From positions 62,001 to 126,000 of the forward strand of contig JAFMCB010000001.1 of NCBI GenBank assembly GCA_017858095.1: a stretch of DNA of 64,000 bases, in the 5' to 3' direction. The translations under genes and the position numbers were made by a program. Source of the DNA: Methylophilaceae bacterium (GTDB taxonomy: Bacteria; Pseudomonadota; Gammaproteobacteria; Burkholderiales; Methylophilaceae). The first letter of the stretch is position 1, and every line of letters begins with the position of its first letter. Shown here piece by piece: positions 11,442 to 23,679 of this stretch. Below the pieces are notes generated by a model. It had not been told where the DNA came from and made no database searches. It was given only the letters and a program-made list of their open reading frames with translations.

Positions 11442-13731
11442 CTGATCCTGATGGGGAAATAATCTCTCGATTACCATTGCTTTGCATCGGTGAAACCAAT
11501 CCTGATTTTTCCATATCCTCAATAATTCGTGCTGCACGATTGTATCCAATTCTTAAATTTCTTTGAATGTATGAAATAGACGTTTTTTTAGTTTTTAGCA
11601 CGATAGCTACTGCTTCATCATACAAGGGATCCTTCTCACCATCGTTCACGCTGTCAGACCCTTCAGCAGCATTAAACTCATTTGGGTTTAGCACTTCCTC
11701 AAGATAGTGAGGCTCACCTTTTGCTTTTAAAAAATTAACCACTTTATGAACTTCTTCATCTGATACAAAAGCACCATGAATTCTATTTGGGTAACTGCTT
11801 CCTGAGCCCATGTACAACATATCACCTTTGCCTAACAAAGTTTCTGCGCCCATCTGATCAAGAATAGTTCTTGAATCTACTCTGCTGGAAACTTGAAATG
11901 CAATTCTCGAGGGTATGTTGGCTTTAATTAAGCCAGTTATAACATCGACTGATGGACGTTGTGTTGCTAACACTAAATGAATTCCAGATGCGCGTGCTTT
12001 TTGTGCTAAGCGCGCAATCAATTCTTCAACCTTCTTGCCAACTACCATCATTAAATCAGCCAATTCATCAATCACTATTAAAATTTGAGGCATTTCTTCG
12101 AGAATATCAGGGTTTTCAAGATCAAGAGAAAAAGGGTTTGTTAGTGGATTATTTTTTTCTATGGATTCATGTAGCTTTTGATTAAATCCAGTGATATTCC
12201 TTACACCAAAAGTAGACATTAATTTATAACGTCTTTCCATTTCAGCAACTGCCCAATTAAGTGCATGCCCTGCTTGTTTCATGTCAGTAACTACAGGAGC
12301 TAAAAGATGAGGAATTCCTTCGTACACAGAAAGTTCTAGCATCTTCGGGTCTACTAATATCATCTTTACTTGATTCGGTTTCGCTTTGTACAAAATACTG
12401 AGTACAAGCGCATTAATGGCTACAGATTTTCCAGAACCTGTCGTTCCAGCAATTAATAGGTGAGGCATTTTAGTAATATCTGCCACTTCAGGTTTGCCTG
12501 CAATATCTTTACCGAGAGCAAGAGTTAATAATGCCGATGTATCTGCAAAAACTTTTGAGCTCATTATTTCCGAAAGATAAACAACTTGTCTTGAAGAATT
12601 TGGTATTTCAAGGCCCATGCATGTTTTACCAGGAATAGTTTCAACAACGCGCACACTTATTACAGAAAGTGCCCGCGCTAAATCTTTTGATAAATTTGTA
12701 ACTTGACTTCCTTTTACCCCTGGCGCTGGCTCAAACTCATATCTTGTAATAACTGGACCAGGCTGCGCAGAAATAACTTTTGCCTCGATTCCAAAGTCAA
12801 GCAATTTTTTTTCAATTAATCGAGAGACAAATTCAATGGTTTCTGGTGATTGAGATTTAATTTGGTTAGGAGGCTGATCTAGTAAATGTAGTGGAGGTAA
12901 TTCAGCATCATTATCGCCAAACAAATTTGTTTGTTTTTCTTTGATAACCCGAATACTTTCTTTGATTTTATTTTTTGCTTCAATGATAGTAACTGGCGAT
13001 CTGTCTTCTAATTTTTTTCTTTCTAATTGAACAAACTCTGTTCGTTGCTGTTCAAATTTTTTTCCTTCACGCCTGTCTTGCCAATCAAGATATCTATTGT
13101 GCGTGTAATTAATTAAATTAAATAAAAAATTTCCAATGCCCTCTGAAATAGTGATCCATGACCATCCAGTAAACAAACTAAAACCAATTGCAAAGGCAAT
13201 GACAAGAAAAATTAAAGAACCTATATATCCAATTGTAGAATACAGACCCACATGAATAAGATGGCCTAAAAAACCACCTTGGCCGGCAGGAAATTGTGCA
13301 GAAATATTAATTACATGGCCAGCCTCTAGCGCTGCTGATGAAAGAATTAAAACAAAAAAGCCAAAATAATGAACGGCTAAAATATGTTTGGTATGATAAT
13401 CCGCATTTTCTATTCTTGGGTAAATAAGAAAAATGCTGTAAATACTGAGGAATACTAGCCACCACGCTGAAATGCCAAAAGCATAAAGAGTTAAATCAGA
13501 TAAATAGGCTCCTAGAATGCCTCCCATATTATGAATATTTATATTGTTTACTGCGTTTGACCATGATGGGTCAATTGGTGAATAGCTGCCAAGGGCTAAT
13601 GTAATATAAAGTCCCAAAAATAAAAGAACAAACCAAGTTGCCTCTCGAAAAATTCTATTAGCTAAAATTTTAGGGACTTGGTTATTAATTATTTTTTTCC
13701 CAATTTTTTTGGATCTTTTTTTTGCAAACAC
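11434..13731 (-). CDS. ftsK: DNA translocase FtsK
   Basis: 765 aa, N-terminal TM segments, '[21 protein letters not shown]', C-terminal gamma winged helix '[24 protein letters not shown]'; GTG start. Confidence 0.97.
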   Translation of the reverse strand: MFAKKRSKKIGKKIINNQVPKILANRIFREATWFVLLFLGLYITLALGSYSPIDPSWSNAVNNINIHNMGGILGAYLSDLTLYAFGISAWWLVFLSIYSIFLIYPRIENADYHTKHILAVHYFGFFVLILSSAALEAGHVINISAQFPAGQGGFLGHLIHVGLYSTIGYIGSLIFLVIAFAIGFSLFTGWSWITISEGIGNFLFNLINYTHNRYLDWQDRREGKKFEQQRTEFVQLERKKLEDRSPVTIIEAKNKIKESIRVIKEKQTNLFGDNDAELPPLHLLDQPPNQIKSQSPETIEFVSRLIEKKLLDFGIEAKVISAQPGPVITRYEFEPAPGVKGSQVTNLSKDLARALSVISVRVVETIPGKTCMGLEIPNSSRQVVYLSEIMSSKVFADTSALLTLALGKDIAGKPEVADITKMPHLLIAGTTGSGKSVAINALVLSILYKAKPNQVKMILVDPKMLELSVYEGIPHLLAPVVTDMKQAGHALNWAVAEMERRYKLMSTFGVRNITGFNQKLHESIEKNNPLTNPFSLDLENPDILEEMPQILIVIDELADLMMVVGKKVEELIARLAQKARASGIHLVLATQRPSVDVITGLIKANIPSRIAFQVSSRVDSRTILDQMGAETLLGKGDMLYMGSGSSYPNRIHGAFVSDEEVHKVVNFLKAKGEPHYLEEVLNPNEFNAAEGSDSVNDGEKDPLYDEAVAIVLKTKKTSISYIQRNLRIGYNRAARIIEDMEKSGLVSPMQSNGNREIISPSGSDE

Positions 13732-13822
13732 GTTAATTTACTTCATAGATAAGACAAGTAAATTATATCAGTATGTGAATGAAATAAATCTGCAATTAAT
13801 TTTTTAAAAAATAATTTTATAT

Positions 13823-15345
<1,523 letters not shown>

Positions 15346-15349
<4 letters not shown>

Positions 15350-15825
15350 TTTTTTTCTATTAAGCAAATCACATGCGCCGCAATACCCTCACCCCTTCCT
15401 AGATATCCTAATTTTTCCGTTGTTGTAGCTTTAATATTTATTTGTGAAATATCGCAATCTAACGTCTGTGCAATATTCTTTTTCATTTCTTTAATATAGG
15501 GTGCTATTTTAGGTTCCTCACATATGATTGTAGCGTCTATATTGCCGACTTTAAAGCAAGCATCCAACATCAGAGATTGAATTTTTTTCAAAATGATCTT
15601 TGAATCAATACCCTTATGAACTGGGTCTTTATCTGAAAAAAAATGGCCGATATCCCCTTCACCAAGTGCTCCAAGAATCGCATCAGCAATTGCATGAATT
15701 AGAACATCAGCATCTGAATGCCCCAGCAGACCGCGAGTATATTTGATTTCAACACCACCAATAATACATCGCCGATCTTTTACCAGAGGATGCACGTCAA
15801 AACCATGGCCTACTTTATATGTCAT
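15346..15825 (-). CDS. ispF: 2-C-methyl-D-erythritol 2,4-cyclodiphosphate synthase
   Basis: 'GHGFDVHPL', 'GLLGHSDADVLIHAIADAILGALGEGDIGHFF'. Confidence 0.97.
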
Positions 15826-16511
15826 TATTTTTTTCCTAAAATTTCAAGTGATTTTTCAGCGCGAATTAAGTCTTCAGCAAAAGTAACTTTAAAGTTTAAT
15901 GGGTTGCCTTTAAATACTTTTGGCTTGAGGCCAAGTGCTTCAACAGCCTGAGATTCATCTGTGGAATTACCTTTAAACTCCATCAAAGCTTTTTTTAAAA
16001 TAGCATATCTAAACATTTGTGGAGTTTGCGCAAGCCATAATTCCTCTCGATCCTCCGTGTTTATTATTTCATTATTTTTATTAACACGTTTTACTGTATC
16101 TGAGGCAGGAATCGCCATAACACCACCAACTTTTTCAGTTGCCAAATAGTCAATAAATTCTCTTAAATTTAGTTCAGTTAATCCAATTCTTGCAGCATCA
16201 TGCACTAATATCCAGTCACTCGAAGAACACTGAATATGGTTTAATGTATTAAGAACAGTTTCACATCTGCTCTCCCCTCCTGAAAAAAATATTTTAGTTT
16301 TTTTTGAAAATTTATGGCTGATGTTATCGATCGACTTTTCAGAATTACTTACCGCTATTGATATGGAATTAATCGCAAGGCTATGGGAAAAAATAGACTC
16401 AACGTACTCTAATAAGGTTTTATCACCAATCGAGATAAATTGTTTTGGTATTTGCTGCTGCATCCTTGATCCAGATCCAGCAGCAGGAATAATTACATGA
16501 ATTTTTGCCAT
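15825..16511 (-). CDS. ispD: 2-C-methyl-D-erythritol 4-phosphate cytidylyltransferase
   Basis: 'IPAAGSGSRM...PKQF', 'VHDAARIGLT', 'IPASDTVKRV'. Confidence 0.95.
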   Translation of the reverse strand: MAKIHVIIPAAGSGSRMQQQIPKQFISIGDKTLLEYVESIFSHSLAINSISIAVSNSEKSIDNISHKFSKKTKIFFSGGESRCETVLNTLNHIQCSSSDWILVHDAARIGLTELNLREFIDYLATEKVGGVMAIPASDTVKRVNKNNEIINTEDREELWLAQTPQMFRYAILKKALMEFKGNSTDESQAVEALGLKPKVFKGNPLNFKVTFAEDLIRAEKSLEILGKK

Positions 16512-16538
16512 GCATAAATTTTAGCATGGCAACTTTTA

Positions 16539-17729
16539 TTAATCTCTAGGCGTTGCATTAATTTTATGTATAGATAAATCAGCGCCGTCGTATTCTTGTT
16601 CCAGAGTCAAGCGAACATTAAAGAGCTTATGCACAATACCGTAAATAATAAATCCTCCAACGAGAGCTATCAAAATACCAGAAAGTGTGCCAATAAATTG
16701 TGACATGAAGGTTACTCCTCCAAGACCACCAAAAATTTCCAGGCCAAATATACCTGCAGCAATGCCACCCCATGCTCCACAGAGCCCATGCAATGGCCAA
16801 ACCCCTAATACATCATCAATCTTCCACTTATTTTGTGCTAAAGCAAAAGTCCAAACAAATAAAGCGCCAGCGATTAATCCAACAACGAGTGCGCCAAGAG
16901 GATGGAATAAATTGGAACCTGCACATACTGCCACAAGGCCAGCTAAAGGTCCGTTGTATAAAAAACCTGGGTCATTCTTACCCACAACCAAAGCAGCTAA
17001 AGTGCCCCCAACCATGGCCATTAATGAATTTACTGCAACAAGGCCTGAAATACCATCAAGCGTTTGAGCTGACATCACATTAAAGCCAAACCAACCTACA
17101 GTAAGAATCCATGAGCCCAACGCTAAAAAAGGAATGCTGGAGGGGGGGAAAGCAACCAACTTACCATCCTTTGTATAGCGACCAGTTCGGGCTCCCAACA
17201 CAAGGACTGCAGAAAGAGCAATCCAGCCTCCCATACCATGGACAACAACAGAGCCTGCGAAATCATTAAATGGCGCTCCAAATTGAGTTTCTAGAAATTC
17301 TTGAAACCCAAAGTTACCATTCCACGCAATGCCCTCAAAAAAAGGATACAAAAAACCAACTAATAAAAAAGAGGCAATTAATTGCGGATTAAAACTCGCT
17401 CTTTCTGCAATGCCGCCAGAAATAATTGCGGGGATAGCGGCTGCAAAAGTCAATAAAAAGAAAAACTTTACCAGCTCGTAGGCACTTTTATCAGTTAAGG
17501 ATGAAGCTACTGCAAAAAAATCTAAGCCATAAGCCAAGCTGTAACCAATGAAAAAATAAGCAATTGTAGAAATAGAAAAATCAGCCATAATTTTGGCAAG
17601 TGCATTTACTTGATTTTTTTCGCGCACTGTTCCTACCTCAAGAAAAGCAAATCCAGCATGCATGGCGAGTACCATTATGGCACCCAATAAAATAAATAAG
17701 ACGTTACTTTGATCAGCCATTGATTCCAT
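16539..17729 (-). CDS. amt: Ammonium transporter (Amt family)
   Basis: Multi-TM 396 aa; 'GGIAERASF', 'FNDFAGSVVVHGMGGWIAL', 'VWPLHGLCGAWGGIAAGIF'. Confidence 0.95.
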   Translation of the reverse strand: MESMADQSNVLFILLGAIMVLAMHAGFAFLEVGTVREKNQVNALAKIMADFSISTIAYFFIGYSLAYGLDFFAVASSLTDKSAYELVKFFFLLTFAAAIPAIISGGIAERASFNPQLIASFLLVGFLYPFFEGIAWNGNFGFQEFLETQFGAPFNDFAGSVVVHGMGGWIALSAVLVLGARTGRYTKDGKLVAFPPSSIPFLALGSWILTVGWFGFNVMSAQTLDGISGLVAVNSLMAMVGGTLAALVVGKNDPGFLYNGPLAGLVAVCAGSNLFHPLGALVVGLIAGALFVWTFALAQNKWKIDDVLGVWPLHGLCGAWGGIAAGIFGLEIFGGLGGVTFMSQFIGTLSGILIALVGGFIIYGIVHKLFNVRLTLEQEYDGADLSIHKINATPRD

Positions 17730-17831
17730 TACTTCCTCCTAAACTTTTATTAAAAGTATCATAATTCAACAGATTGATATTCGCATCTTTTGCACACAAA
17801 AATTTTTTAAAAATTATAAAAAAAGTAAAAA

Positions 17832-17848
17832 TGCATTACTTTGGTGCA
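17832..17848. promoter_or_regulatory. Putative NtrC-binding site upstream of amt
   Basis: TGCATTACTTTGGTGCA, 17-bp dyad; one mismatch to TGCACYANNNTGGTGCA; about 100 bp upstream of the amt start. Confidence 0.5.
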
Positions 17849-17893
17849 AAAATAATATTTTTTTTTATTGTAAAACTTTATATGATGTTAACG

Positions 17894-18202
17894 ATGAATG
17901 AATTTTTTCTTTTTTTTGTTTTTGCTGGAATTATTTTATTTTGGCTCGATACCACTTCAAAGAGAGAGCTTGCATATAAACATTCATTCAAACTTGCGAA
18001 ACAATTTAATCTGCAGTTACTCGATGATAGTATTCATTGTACAAAACTCGCTTTAGTCAAAACTGTTAATTTACCCAAGATCAAAAGGGTTTATCGTTTT
18101 ACTGTCTCATCAAATAACGATGATCGAATGCAATGCCACTTAATATTAATCGGTGCAACAATGGTAAGCTGGTATATCCCACCTTACCCACAAATTAATT
18201 AA
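17894..18202 (+). CDS. DUF3301-like small membrane-anchored protein
   Basis: Start moved to the ATG at 17894 (MNEFFLFFVFAGIILFWLD); N-terminal TM helix, C-terminal 'Y.F..S......C.L.L.G..M..WYIPPY' pattern; 1-bp overlap with gluQ. Confidence 0.7.
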   Translation: MNEFFLFFVFAGIILFWLDTTSKRELAYKHSFKLAKQFNLQLLDDSIHCTKLALVKTVNLPKIKRVYRFTVSSNNDDRMQCHLILIGATMVSWYIPPYPQIN

Positions 18203-19098
18203 TGTATATTGGTCGATTCGCTCCTTCGCCCACGGGTCCGCTTCATCTTGGATCCATTATGATTGCAATTGCGAGCTTCCTAGAAGCAAAAGTTAATAAT
18301 GGATTATGGCATCTTAAGATTGATGATTTAGATCATTTTAGAGTAAAACAAGAATACATAAACCAAATCAAAGAACAACTTTTAGAATTAAATTTATCAT
18401 GGGACGGTGAAATTATTTTTCAAAGCAAAAGAATAGCTAATTACAATTTCTTCCTACATAAAATTGAAAGTTTACGAAGAACATACATTTGCACTTGTTC
18501 CAGAAAAAAAATTTTAACGAATAGTGAGCCTGGTATTGATGGAGGAATATACCCTGGTACTTGCAGACATAAAAATAATACTCGCAAAAAAAATCATGCA
18601 ATCCGCGTGCTCACAAATAAGGAAATAGTTGCTTTAAACGATGGGCTCCAGGGTCATTATGAACAAGATATTGAAGAACAAATTGGCGACTTTATTATTA
18701 AACGAAGCGACAATATAGTTTCTTATCAACTTGCCGTCATTGTTGATGATTATTTAGATAAAACAACACATATCTTAAGAGGTGCTGATTTGCTCGAATC
18801 TACACCCAGACAAATTTATCTTCAAAAAATATTAAGCCTACCTCAGATAAATTATATTCATTTACCAACCCTTAATATTGCGGGAAGAAAATTAAGTAAA
18901 AGTAATGGGGATGATTTAATGTATAAAAACGATCCAAAGAAAATATGGTTAACTGTTCTTAAATTTCTTGATCAAAAAATTCCCCCTAAAAATTTAACAT
19001 TGAATGAAATCATTGAATTTGCAATAAAAAACTGGTGTGTAAAAAACATAAAATCGAAACGTTTTATTGATATTGACGATTATATTCATACATCATAA
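18202..19098 (+). CDS. gluQ: Glutamyl-Q tRNA(Asp) synthetase
   Basis: 'GRFAPSPTGPLHLGSIMIAIASFLEAK', zinc motif 'CTCSRKKI...YPGTC', 'KLSKSNG'; lacks the anticodon-binding domain. Confidence 0.95.
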   Translation: MYIGRFAPSPTGPLHLGSIMIAIASFLEAKVNNGLWHLKIDDLDHFRVKQEYINQIKEQLLELNLSWDGEIIFQSKRIANYNFFLHKIESLRRTYICTCSRKKILTNSEPGIDGGIYPGTCRHKNNTRKKNHAIRVLTNKEIVALNDGLQGHYEQDIEEQIGDFIIKRSDNIVSYQLAVIVDDYLDKTTHILRGADLLESTPRQIYLQKILSLPQINYIHLPTLNIAGRKLSKSNGDDLMYKNDPKKIWLTVLKFLDQKIPPKNLTLNEIIEFAIKNWCVKNIKSKRFIDIDDYIHTS

Positions 19099-19831
19099 TG
19101 CTTGCAGCACTGGCAACATTAAGTGACTCAACAGAAATATGCATTGGGATAGAAATTTTAGATTTGACTAATTGCCGAAGATCCTCATTTATGCCATTGC
19201 CTTCATTACCAATAATGATGATCATGTCTTTTTTAAATTGTGTTGAAGTTAAGGCCGTTCCTTGCAAATCAAGTGCAAATACTGGTAAAGATGTATTGTT
19301 AACCAAAGAAACTAGATCTTGTTTTTCATGGCAATGGATTGAAAACTGTGCCCCTTGACTGCCCCTTAGGGTTTTAGGTGCCCAAACATCTGCACAATTA
19401 ACTGATAGGTAAATAGCATTAACATTAAACGCCTGCGCAGATCTAATTATTGAACCTAAATTTCCAGGATCTTGTACGTCATCTATAAAAAGGTTTAAAT
19501 TTTTTTGCTCATCAAAATCTGTAACCGGAATATCTATGATTGCCAATAATCTTGGGGGGCTATTAAGAAATGAAATTTCCCTCATGAGGCTGCTGGATAA
19601 AAGATAATGTGGTATTTTTTCAACACTTGCTAACAAATTCTGATAAGTCTTTAATTGGGTAGATTTATCAATAAATAAAGCATGGATTTTCACTTTGCTT
19701 TGCAAGCAGCACTCAATTAAGTGTTCGCCCTCTAAAATTGTTTGATTCTCATTTTTTCTAAAAGTAGGATTTTCAGAAAGCTTTTTTAGTCTTTTAAAAA
19801 TTTTATTTTCTTTTGAGGAGATTTCTAACAT
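19064..19831 (-). CDS. SpoU/TrmH-family RNA 2'-O-methyltransferase
   Basis: 'DDVQDPGNLGSIIRSAQAF', 'IIIGNEGNGI', 'ISIPMHISVESLNVASAASIMMYE' SPOUT motifs. Confidence 0.92.
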   Translation of the reverse strand: MLEISSKENKIFKRLKKLSENPTFRKNENQTILEGEHLIECCLQSKVKIHALFIDKSTQLKTYQNLLASVEKIPHYLLSSSLMREISFLNSPPRLLAIIDIPVTDFDEQKNLNLFIDDVQDPGNLGSIIRSAQAFNVNAIYLSVNCADVWAPKTLRGSQGAQFSIHCHEKQDLVSLVNNTSLPVFALDLQGTALTSTQFKKDMIIIIGNEGNGINEDLRQLVKSKISIPMHISVESLNVASAASIMMYEYNRQYQ

Positions 19832-19842
19832 GATCTATAGGC

Positions 19843-20697
19843 CTAATTAAAAGCGCTCAAAGGCGTCAATTCAAATCCCATCAATTTAAATTGACTGATC
19901 AAGCCATTTTCTCCACCCAAATGTGAGGCACCCACCGCGATAAACAATTGGTTATTTTTAAGCTTTGACTTTATTCGATCAGCAAATAATTTATTTCTAT
20001 CGACGAGCAATTTTTTTTTCATTTTTAACCACAATTGAGCTGAAACTAAATTTTTCGTATTTTGCTGATCTATCAGCAATATTTTATCAACATTCATTTC
20101 CACATAATTTTTAATTAAATTTTCATAATCTTCTATTTTATTATTCTCTGTCTTTGCCAATACAGCCCTTAAGATGCTTAATTGTTCATTATCTGAAAAA
20201 AAATCTAAAGTTTCAAAATGCTCATTCACTGTTTCAATGCCCAAAGTTTTAAGCCCTTTATCAATTGCTTTACTTTTTAGAAGGTTATCCTGATTAAACG
20301 GTGTTATTGGTCTTGGGGAATTAAATATAAACGCCAGCAGCCATGGTTTCATTTTAATAGTATTTTCATAAGGCATCGTATGAAAATATGAGAGTTCTTT
20401 TATTTTTTCTAATTCTTCACTTGTAAAATTTTTTTCAATAATCGCCTCTGGATGAAATAAGATCGAAAAGTCATCAATTGCATCTGTTTCATTTAAAAAT
20501 AATGTTGAAGTTGATAAGGCCTCATAAACATTATGGTGAAAATTTGTAACACGGCTATCGTCAACATGAATTGTTCCAAATATATAATGTGCTTGGCCAT
20601 TTAAATCTTTCATGTGCCAAAAGATAGAGTTTTTTTGCTCGGCATTAACTGATAAACAAATTGATATCAGAATTAAAAGTATGATTTTATTCAGCAT
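19843..20697 (-). CDS. TraB/GumN-family protein
   Basis: 'LNGQAHYIFGTIHVDD...', C-terminal 'LFIAVGASHLGGENGLISQFKLMGFELT'; signal peptide. Confidence 0.85.
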   Translation of the reverse strand: MLNKIILLILISICLSVNAEQKNSIFWHMKDLNGQAHYIFGTIHVDDSRVTNFHHNVYEALSTSTLFLNETDAIDDFSILFHPEAIIEKNFTSEELEKIKELSYFHTMPYENTIKMKPWLLAFIFNSPRPITPFNQDNLLKSKAIDKGLKTLGIETVNEHFETLDFFSDNEQLSILRAVLAKTENNKIEDYENLIKNYVEMNVDKILLIDQQNTKNLVSAQLWLKMKKKLLVDRNKLFADRIKSKLKNNQLFIAVGASHLGGENGLISQFKLMGFELTPLSAFN

Positions 20698-20767
20698 TTT
20701 AAATTTATTTAATTGTTAGTGCATAATAACAGTATAGTTATTAATAGTTAATTCAAGATATTTATAT

Positions 20768-21493
20768 ATGAGCATTGTTGAAAAAAATGAATTAAATAAT
20801 ATTCAATTTTATGTAACAACAAAATATGCTTGCGGTTACATTACCAACCAAAGTGCTCAATCAATAGTTGCCACACCTTACAAAGAGATTGATGCAAAAG
20901 TTTACAATGATTTGATAAAAAGGGGGTTTCGACGGAGTGGTCAATACATATATAAACCTCATTGCAGCTCTTGCAACGCATGCATTCCTATAAGAATTAA
21001 TGTCAATGATTTTAAATTAAGTCGTTCACAAAAGAGAGTACAGAAAAAAAATTCACATTTATCAATCAAAATACTTCCTCTAAATTTTAATGAAGATCAT
21101 TTTGAGTTATATGTAAATTATCAAAAAGCAAGGCACCTCTCAAATGGAAAAAATAATGATGATATCGCCGACTACAATGACTTCTTAATTAAAAGTAATG
21201 TAGCAACAAAAATTATTGAATTTAGAGAAGATGAAGCATTAAAGGCAGTATCCATAGTTGATTTCCTGGACGATGGGCTATCTGCCGTTTACACATTTTT
21301 TGATACTAAAAATAGGGCTGCTAGTTATGGTACCTTTTCGATTATATCTCTCGTTCAATTATGTATTGAAGAAAAGATGACGCATTTATATTTGGGTTAC
21401 TGGATAAATGATTGTAAAAAAATGGCTTACAAAATTAATTTTAAAGATTACGAACTTATGATTAATGGCGTTTGGCAAGCCTCTTCGAGCTGA
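20768..21493 (+). CDS. bpt: Aspartate/glutamate leucyltransferase (Bpt)
   Basis: 'YVTTKYACGYI', 'GFRRSGQYIYKPHCSSCNACIPIRINV', 'YLGYWINDCKKMAYKINFKDYELMINGVW'. Confidence 0.94.
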   Translation: MSIVEKNELNNIQFYVTTKYACGYITNQSAQSIVATPYKEIDAKVYNDLIKRGFRRSGQYIYKPHCSSCNACIPIRINVNDFKLSRSQKRVQKKNSHLSIKILPLNFNEDHFELYVNYQKARHLSNGKNNDDIADYNDFLIKSNVATKIIEFREDEALKAVSIVDFLDDGLSAVYTFFDTKNRAASYGTFSIISLVQLCIEEKMTHLYLGYWINDCKKMAYKINFKDYELMINGVWQASSS

Positions 21494-21533
21494 TAACGCA
21501 TGATACAATTTGCTTTTCTTTAAGTTCTTACAA

Positions 21534-22394
21534 ATGAATAAAATTCTTATTTTCGGTGTTGGTTTAATTGGAGGATCAATTGCCCTAAAAGCAAAAGATC
21601 TTCGTTTATGTAAAGAGATTGTTGGTATATCAAGATCGAATGGTACTGATCTGTCACCTTTTGTTAAATCAGGAATGTTAGATCGAGCATCGTCGAATTA
21701 CCAATCTGAAATTCAATCAGCAGACCTGATTGTGCTAGCAACACCCGTTGCACAAATTGAAATCACACTAGAAAAAATATACCCTCTTTTAACGGCGAAT
21801 ACCTTAATCACAGATGTTGGCAGTACAAAAACCAATATTAATCAAGCAGCAAAAGTATTTTTAAAAGAAAAATATAGTCAGTTTATTGGGTCACATCCAA
21901 TTGCTGGCTCGGAGAAACATGGGCCCCAATCAGCCATGGCAGATCTTTTTGAAAATAAAAATATAATAATTACACCTCATACACAATCTAAAAAAGAAGA
22001 TATAAATAAAATTGAGAATTTTTGGAAAAAACTTGGTGGCATCACATCTATTATGGATGCAAACTTGCATGATGAAATATTTTCAACAGTAAGTCATTTA
22101 CCTCATCTTTTAGCATTTAGTCTTGTTAACTTAATAAATGATAAAAACAATAAAGAAACTATGCTGGAATATGCCGCTAGTGGATTTAGAGATTTTTCAA
22201 GAATTGCAGGAAGCTCAGCTGAAATGTGGAGAGATATTTGTTTGGCAAATAAAGATGCCATACTTACAGATCTTGAATTATATAAAAAAGAAATAGAGGC
22301 GCTCAGTAATCTTATAAAAAATAATCATCATGAAGATCTTCTTAATTATTTCTTAAAAGCAAGTAAAACAAGACAAAATTGGAGTAAAGACTAA
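21534..22394 (+). CDS. tyrA: Prephenate dehydrogenase
   Basis: 'IFGVGLIGGSIALKAK', 'DVGSTKTNI', 'FIGSHPIAGSEKHGPQSA', 'HDEIFSTVSHLPHLLAF'; ATG at 21534. Confidence 0.93.
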   Translation: MNKILIFGVGLIGGSIALKAKDLRLCKEIVGISRSNGTDLSPFVKSGMLDRASSNYQSEIQSADLIVLATPVAQIEITLEKIYPLLTANTLITDVGSTKTNINQAAKVFLKEKYSQFIGSHPIAGSEKHGPQSAMADLFENKNIIITPHTQSKKEDINKIENFWKKLGGITSIMDANLHDEIFSTVSHLPHLLAFSLVNLINDKNNKETMLEYAASGFRDFSRIAGSSAEMWRDICLANKDAILTDLELYKKEIEALSNLIKNNHHEDLLNYFLKASKTRQNWSKD

Positions 22395-22398
22395 GTAA

Positions 22399-23679
22399 GT
22401 GGATCAACTAAAATTAACTGCATGTTCAAATTTCCATGGCAGTATAGAGCTGCCTGGTTCTAAAAGCATTACCAACCGAATTCTTTTACTTGCCAGCCTT
22501 GGCCAAGGAAATGTTCTCATCAAAAATTCATTACAATCAGATGATACTAATCATATGATCAAAGCTTTAGAAGAACTTGGTGTAAAAATTAAAAATCAAA
22601 CAGAGGGTATGGAGATTGAAGGTTTATGTGGAAAATTTCACACAAAAAAAGCTGATTTATTTTTAGGAAATGCTGGCACTGCTTTTAGGCCACTCACTGC
22701 TATTCTTTCAATAATGCAGGGACAATATATCCTTTCAGGAATTGATAGGATGCACGAGCGACCAATAAAAGATTTAGTTGATGCATTGTCTCAAATAGGA
22801 GCAAATATTAAATATCTCAAAAATGAAGGCTATCCTCCATTAGAGATTCATCCAGCAAATATTTCCTACAGATCACCTATCAATATTCGTGGTGATGTAT
22901 CAAGTCAATTCTTATCCGCATTGCTGATGGCATGCTCACTTTTAAAAGATGAAATTGTCATAAATATTAATGGTGATTTAATATCAAAACCATACATAGA
23001 TATTACGCTCAAGTTACTAAGAAAATTTGGTGTTAATTTCATTAATAAAGATTGGAAAGTATTTTCGCTGGTGCAGCCTGCAAATTTAAAAAATCCTAAC
23101 ATAATTGAAATTGAAGGTGATGCATCATCTGCTTCCTATTTTTTTGCAGCTGCTGCCATTGCCGGTAATGTTGAAGTGAAAGGCCTAAGCAAAGATAGCA
23201 TCCAAGGAGATATTGATTTTTTAAAAGTGCTTAAAAAAATGGGGGCTAATGTTAAATACAAAAAAAATTCAATAGTTGTAAGTCAAGCAGTCACTCTTAA
23301 AGGATTAACAGTTGACTGTAAAATGATTCCTGATGCTGCTATGACTTTGGCTACCTTAGCCCTTTTTGCTCAAGGGCCTACTGAATTATTAAATATTGGC
23401 AGTTGGCGTGTTAAGGAAACTGACAGAATACATGCTATGACAACAGAATTAAAAAAAATAGGTGCTGAGGTGGTTAATAATCTTGATAGTATTAAAATTT
23501 TTCCTCCACAAGAAATAAAAAATAATATTGCTATTGATACATATGATGATCATAGAATGGCTATGTGTTTTTCCTTAGTTTGTTTAGCAAACAAAAATAT
23601 ATACATTAATGACCCAAGTTGTGTAAATAAAACCTTTCCAAATTTCTTTCAAGAATTTACCCGCCTACTAAATGAATAA
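22399..23679 (+). CDS. aroA: 3-phosphoshikimate 1-carboxyvinyltransferase (EPSP synthase)
   Basis: GTG start; 'LPGSKSITNRILLLASL', 'LGNAGTAFRPLTAIL', 'WRVKETDRIHAM', 'DTYDDHRMAMCFSL'. Confidence 0.97.
   Translation: MDQLKLTACSNFHGSIELPGSKSITNRILLLASLGQGNVLIKNSLQSDDTNHMIKALEELGVKIKNQTEGMEIEGLCGKFHTKKADLFLGNAGTAFRPLTAILSIMQGQYILSGIDRMHERPIKDLVDALSQIGANIKYLKNEGYPPLEIHPANISYRSPINIRGDVSSQFLSALLMACSLLKDEIVININGDLISKPYIDITLKLLRKFGVNFINKDWKVFSLVQPANLKNPNIIEIEGDASSASYFFAAAAIAGNVEVKGLSKDSIQGDIDFLKVLKKMGANVKYKKNSIVVSQAVTLKGLTVDCKMIPDAAMTLATLALFAQGPTELLNIGSWRVKETDRIHAMTTELKKIGAEVVNNLDSIKIFPPQEIKNNIAIDTYDDHRMAMCFSLVCLANKNIYINDPSCVNKTFPNFFQEFTRLLNE

Noticed and set aside
16687-17083. ORFs of 126 and 103 aa on the plus strand
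   Set aside because: Antisense to the clearly coding amt gene; composition (Pro/Thr/Lys-rich) is the usual reverse-complement shadow.
17761-17830. Possible sigma54 promoter for amt (TGTGTGCAAAAGATGC on minus strand)
   Set aside because: Lacks the GG at -24 and a good TTGC at -12; too degenerate to annotate, although the NtrC-like site upstream is good.
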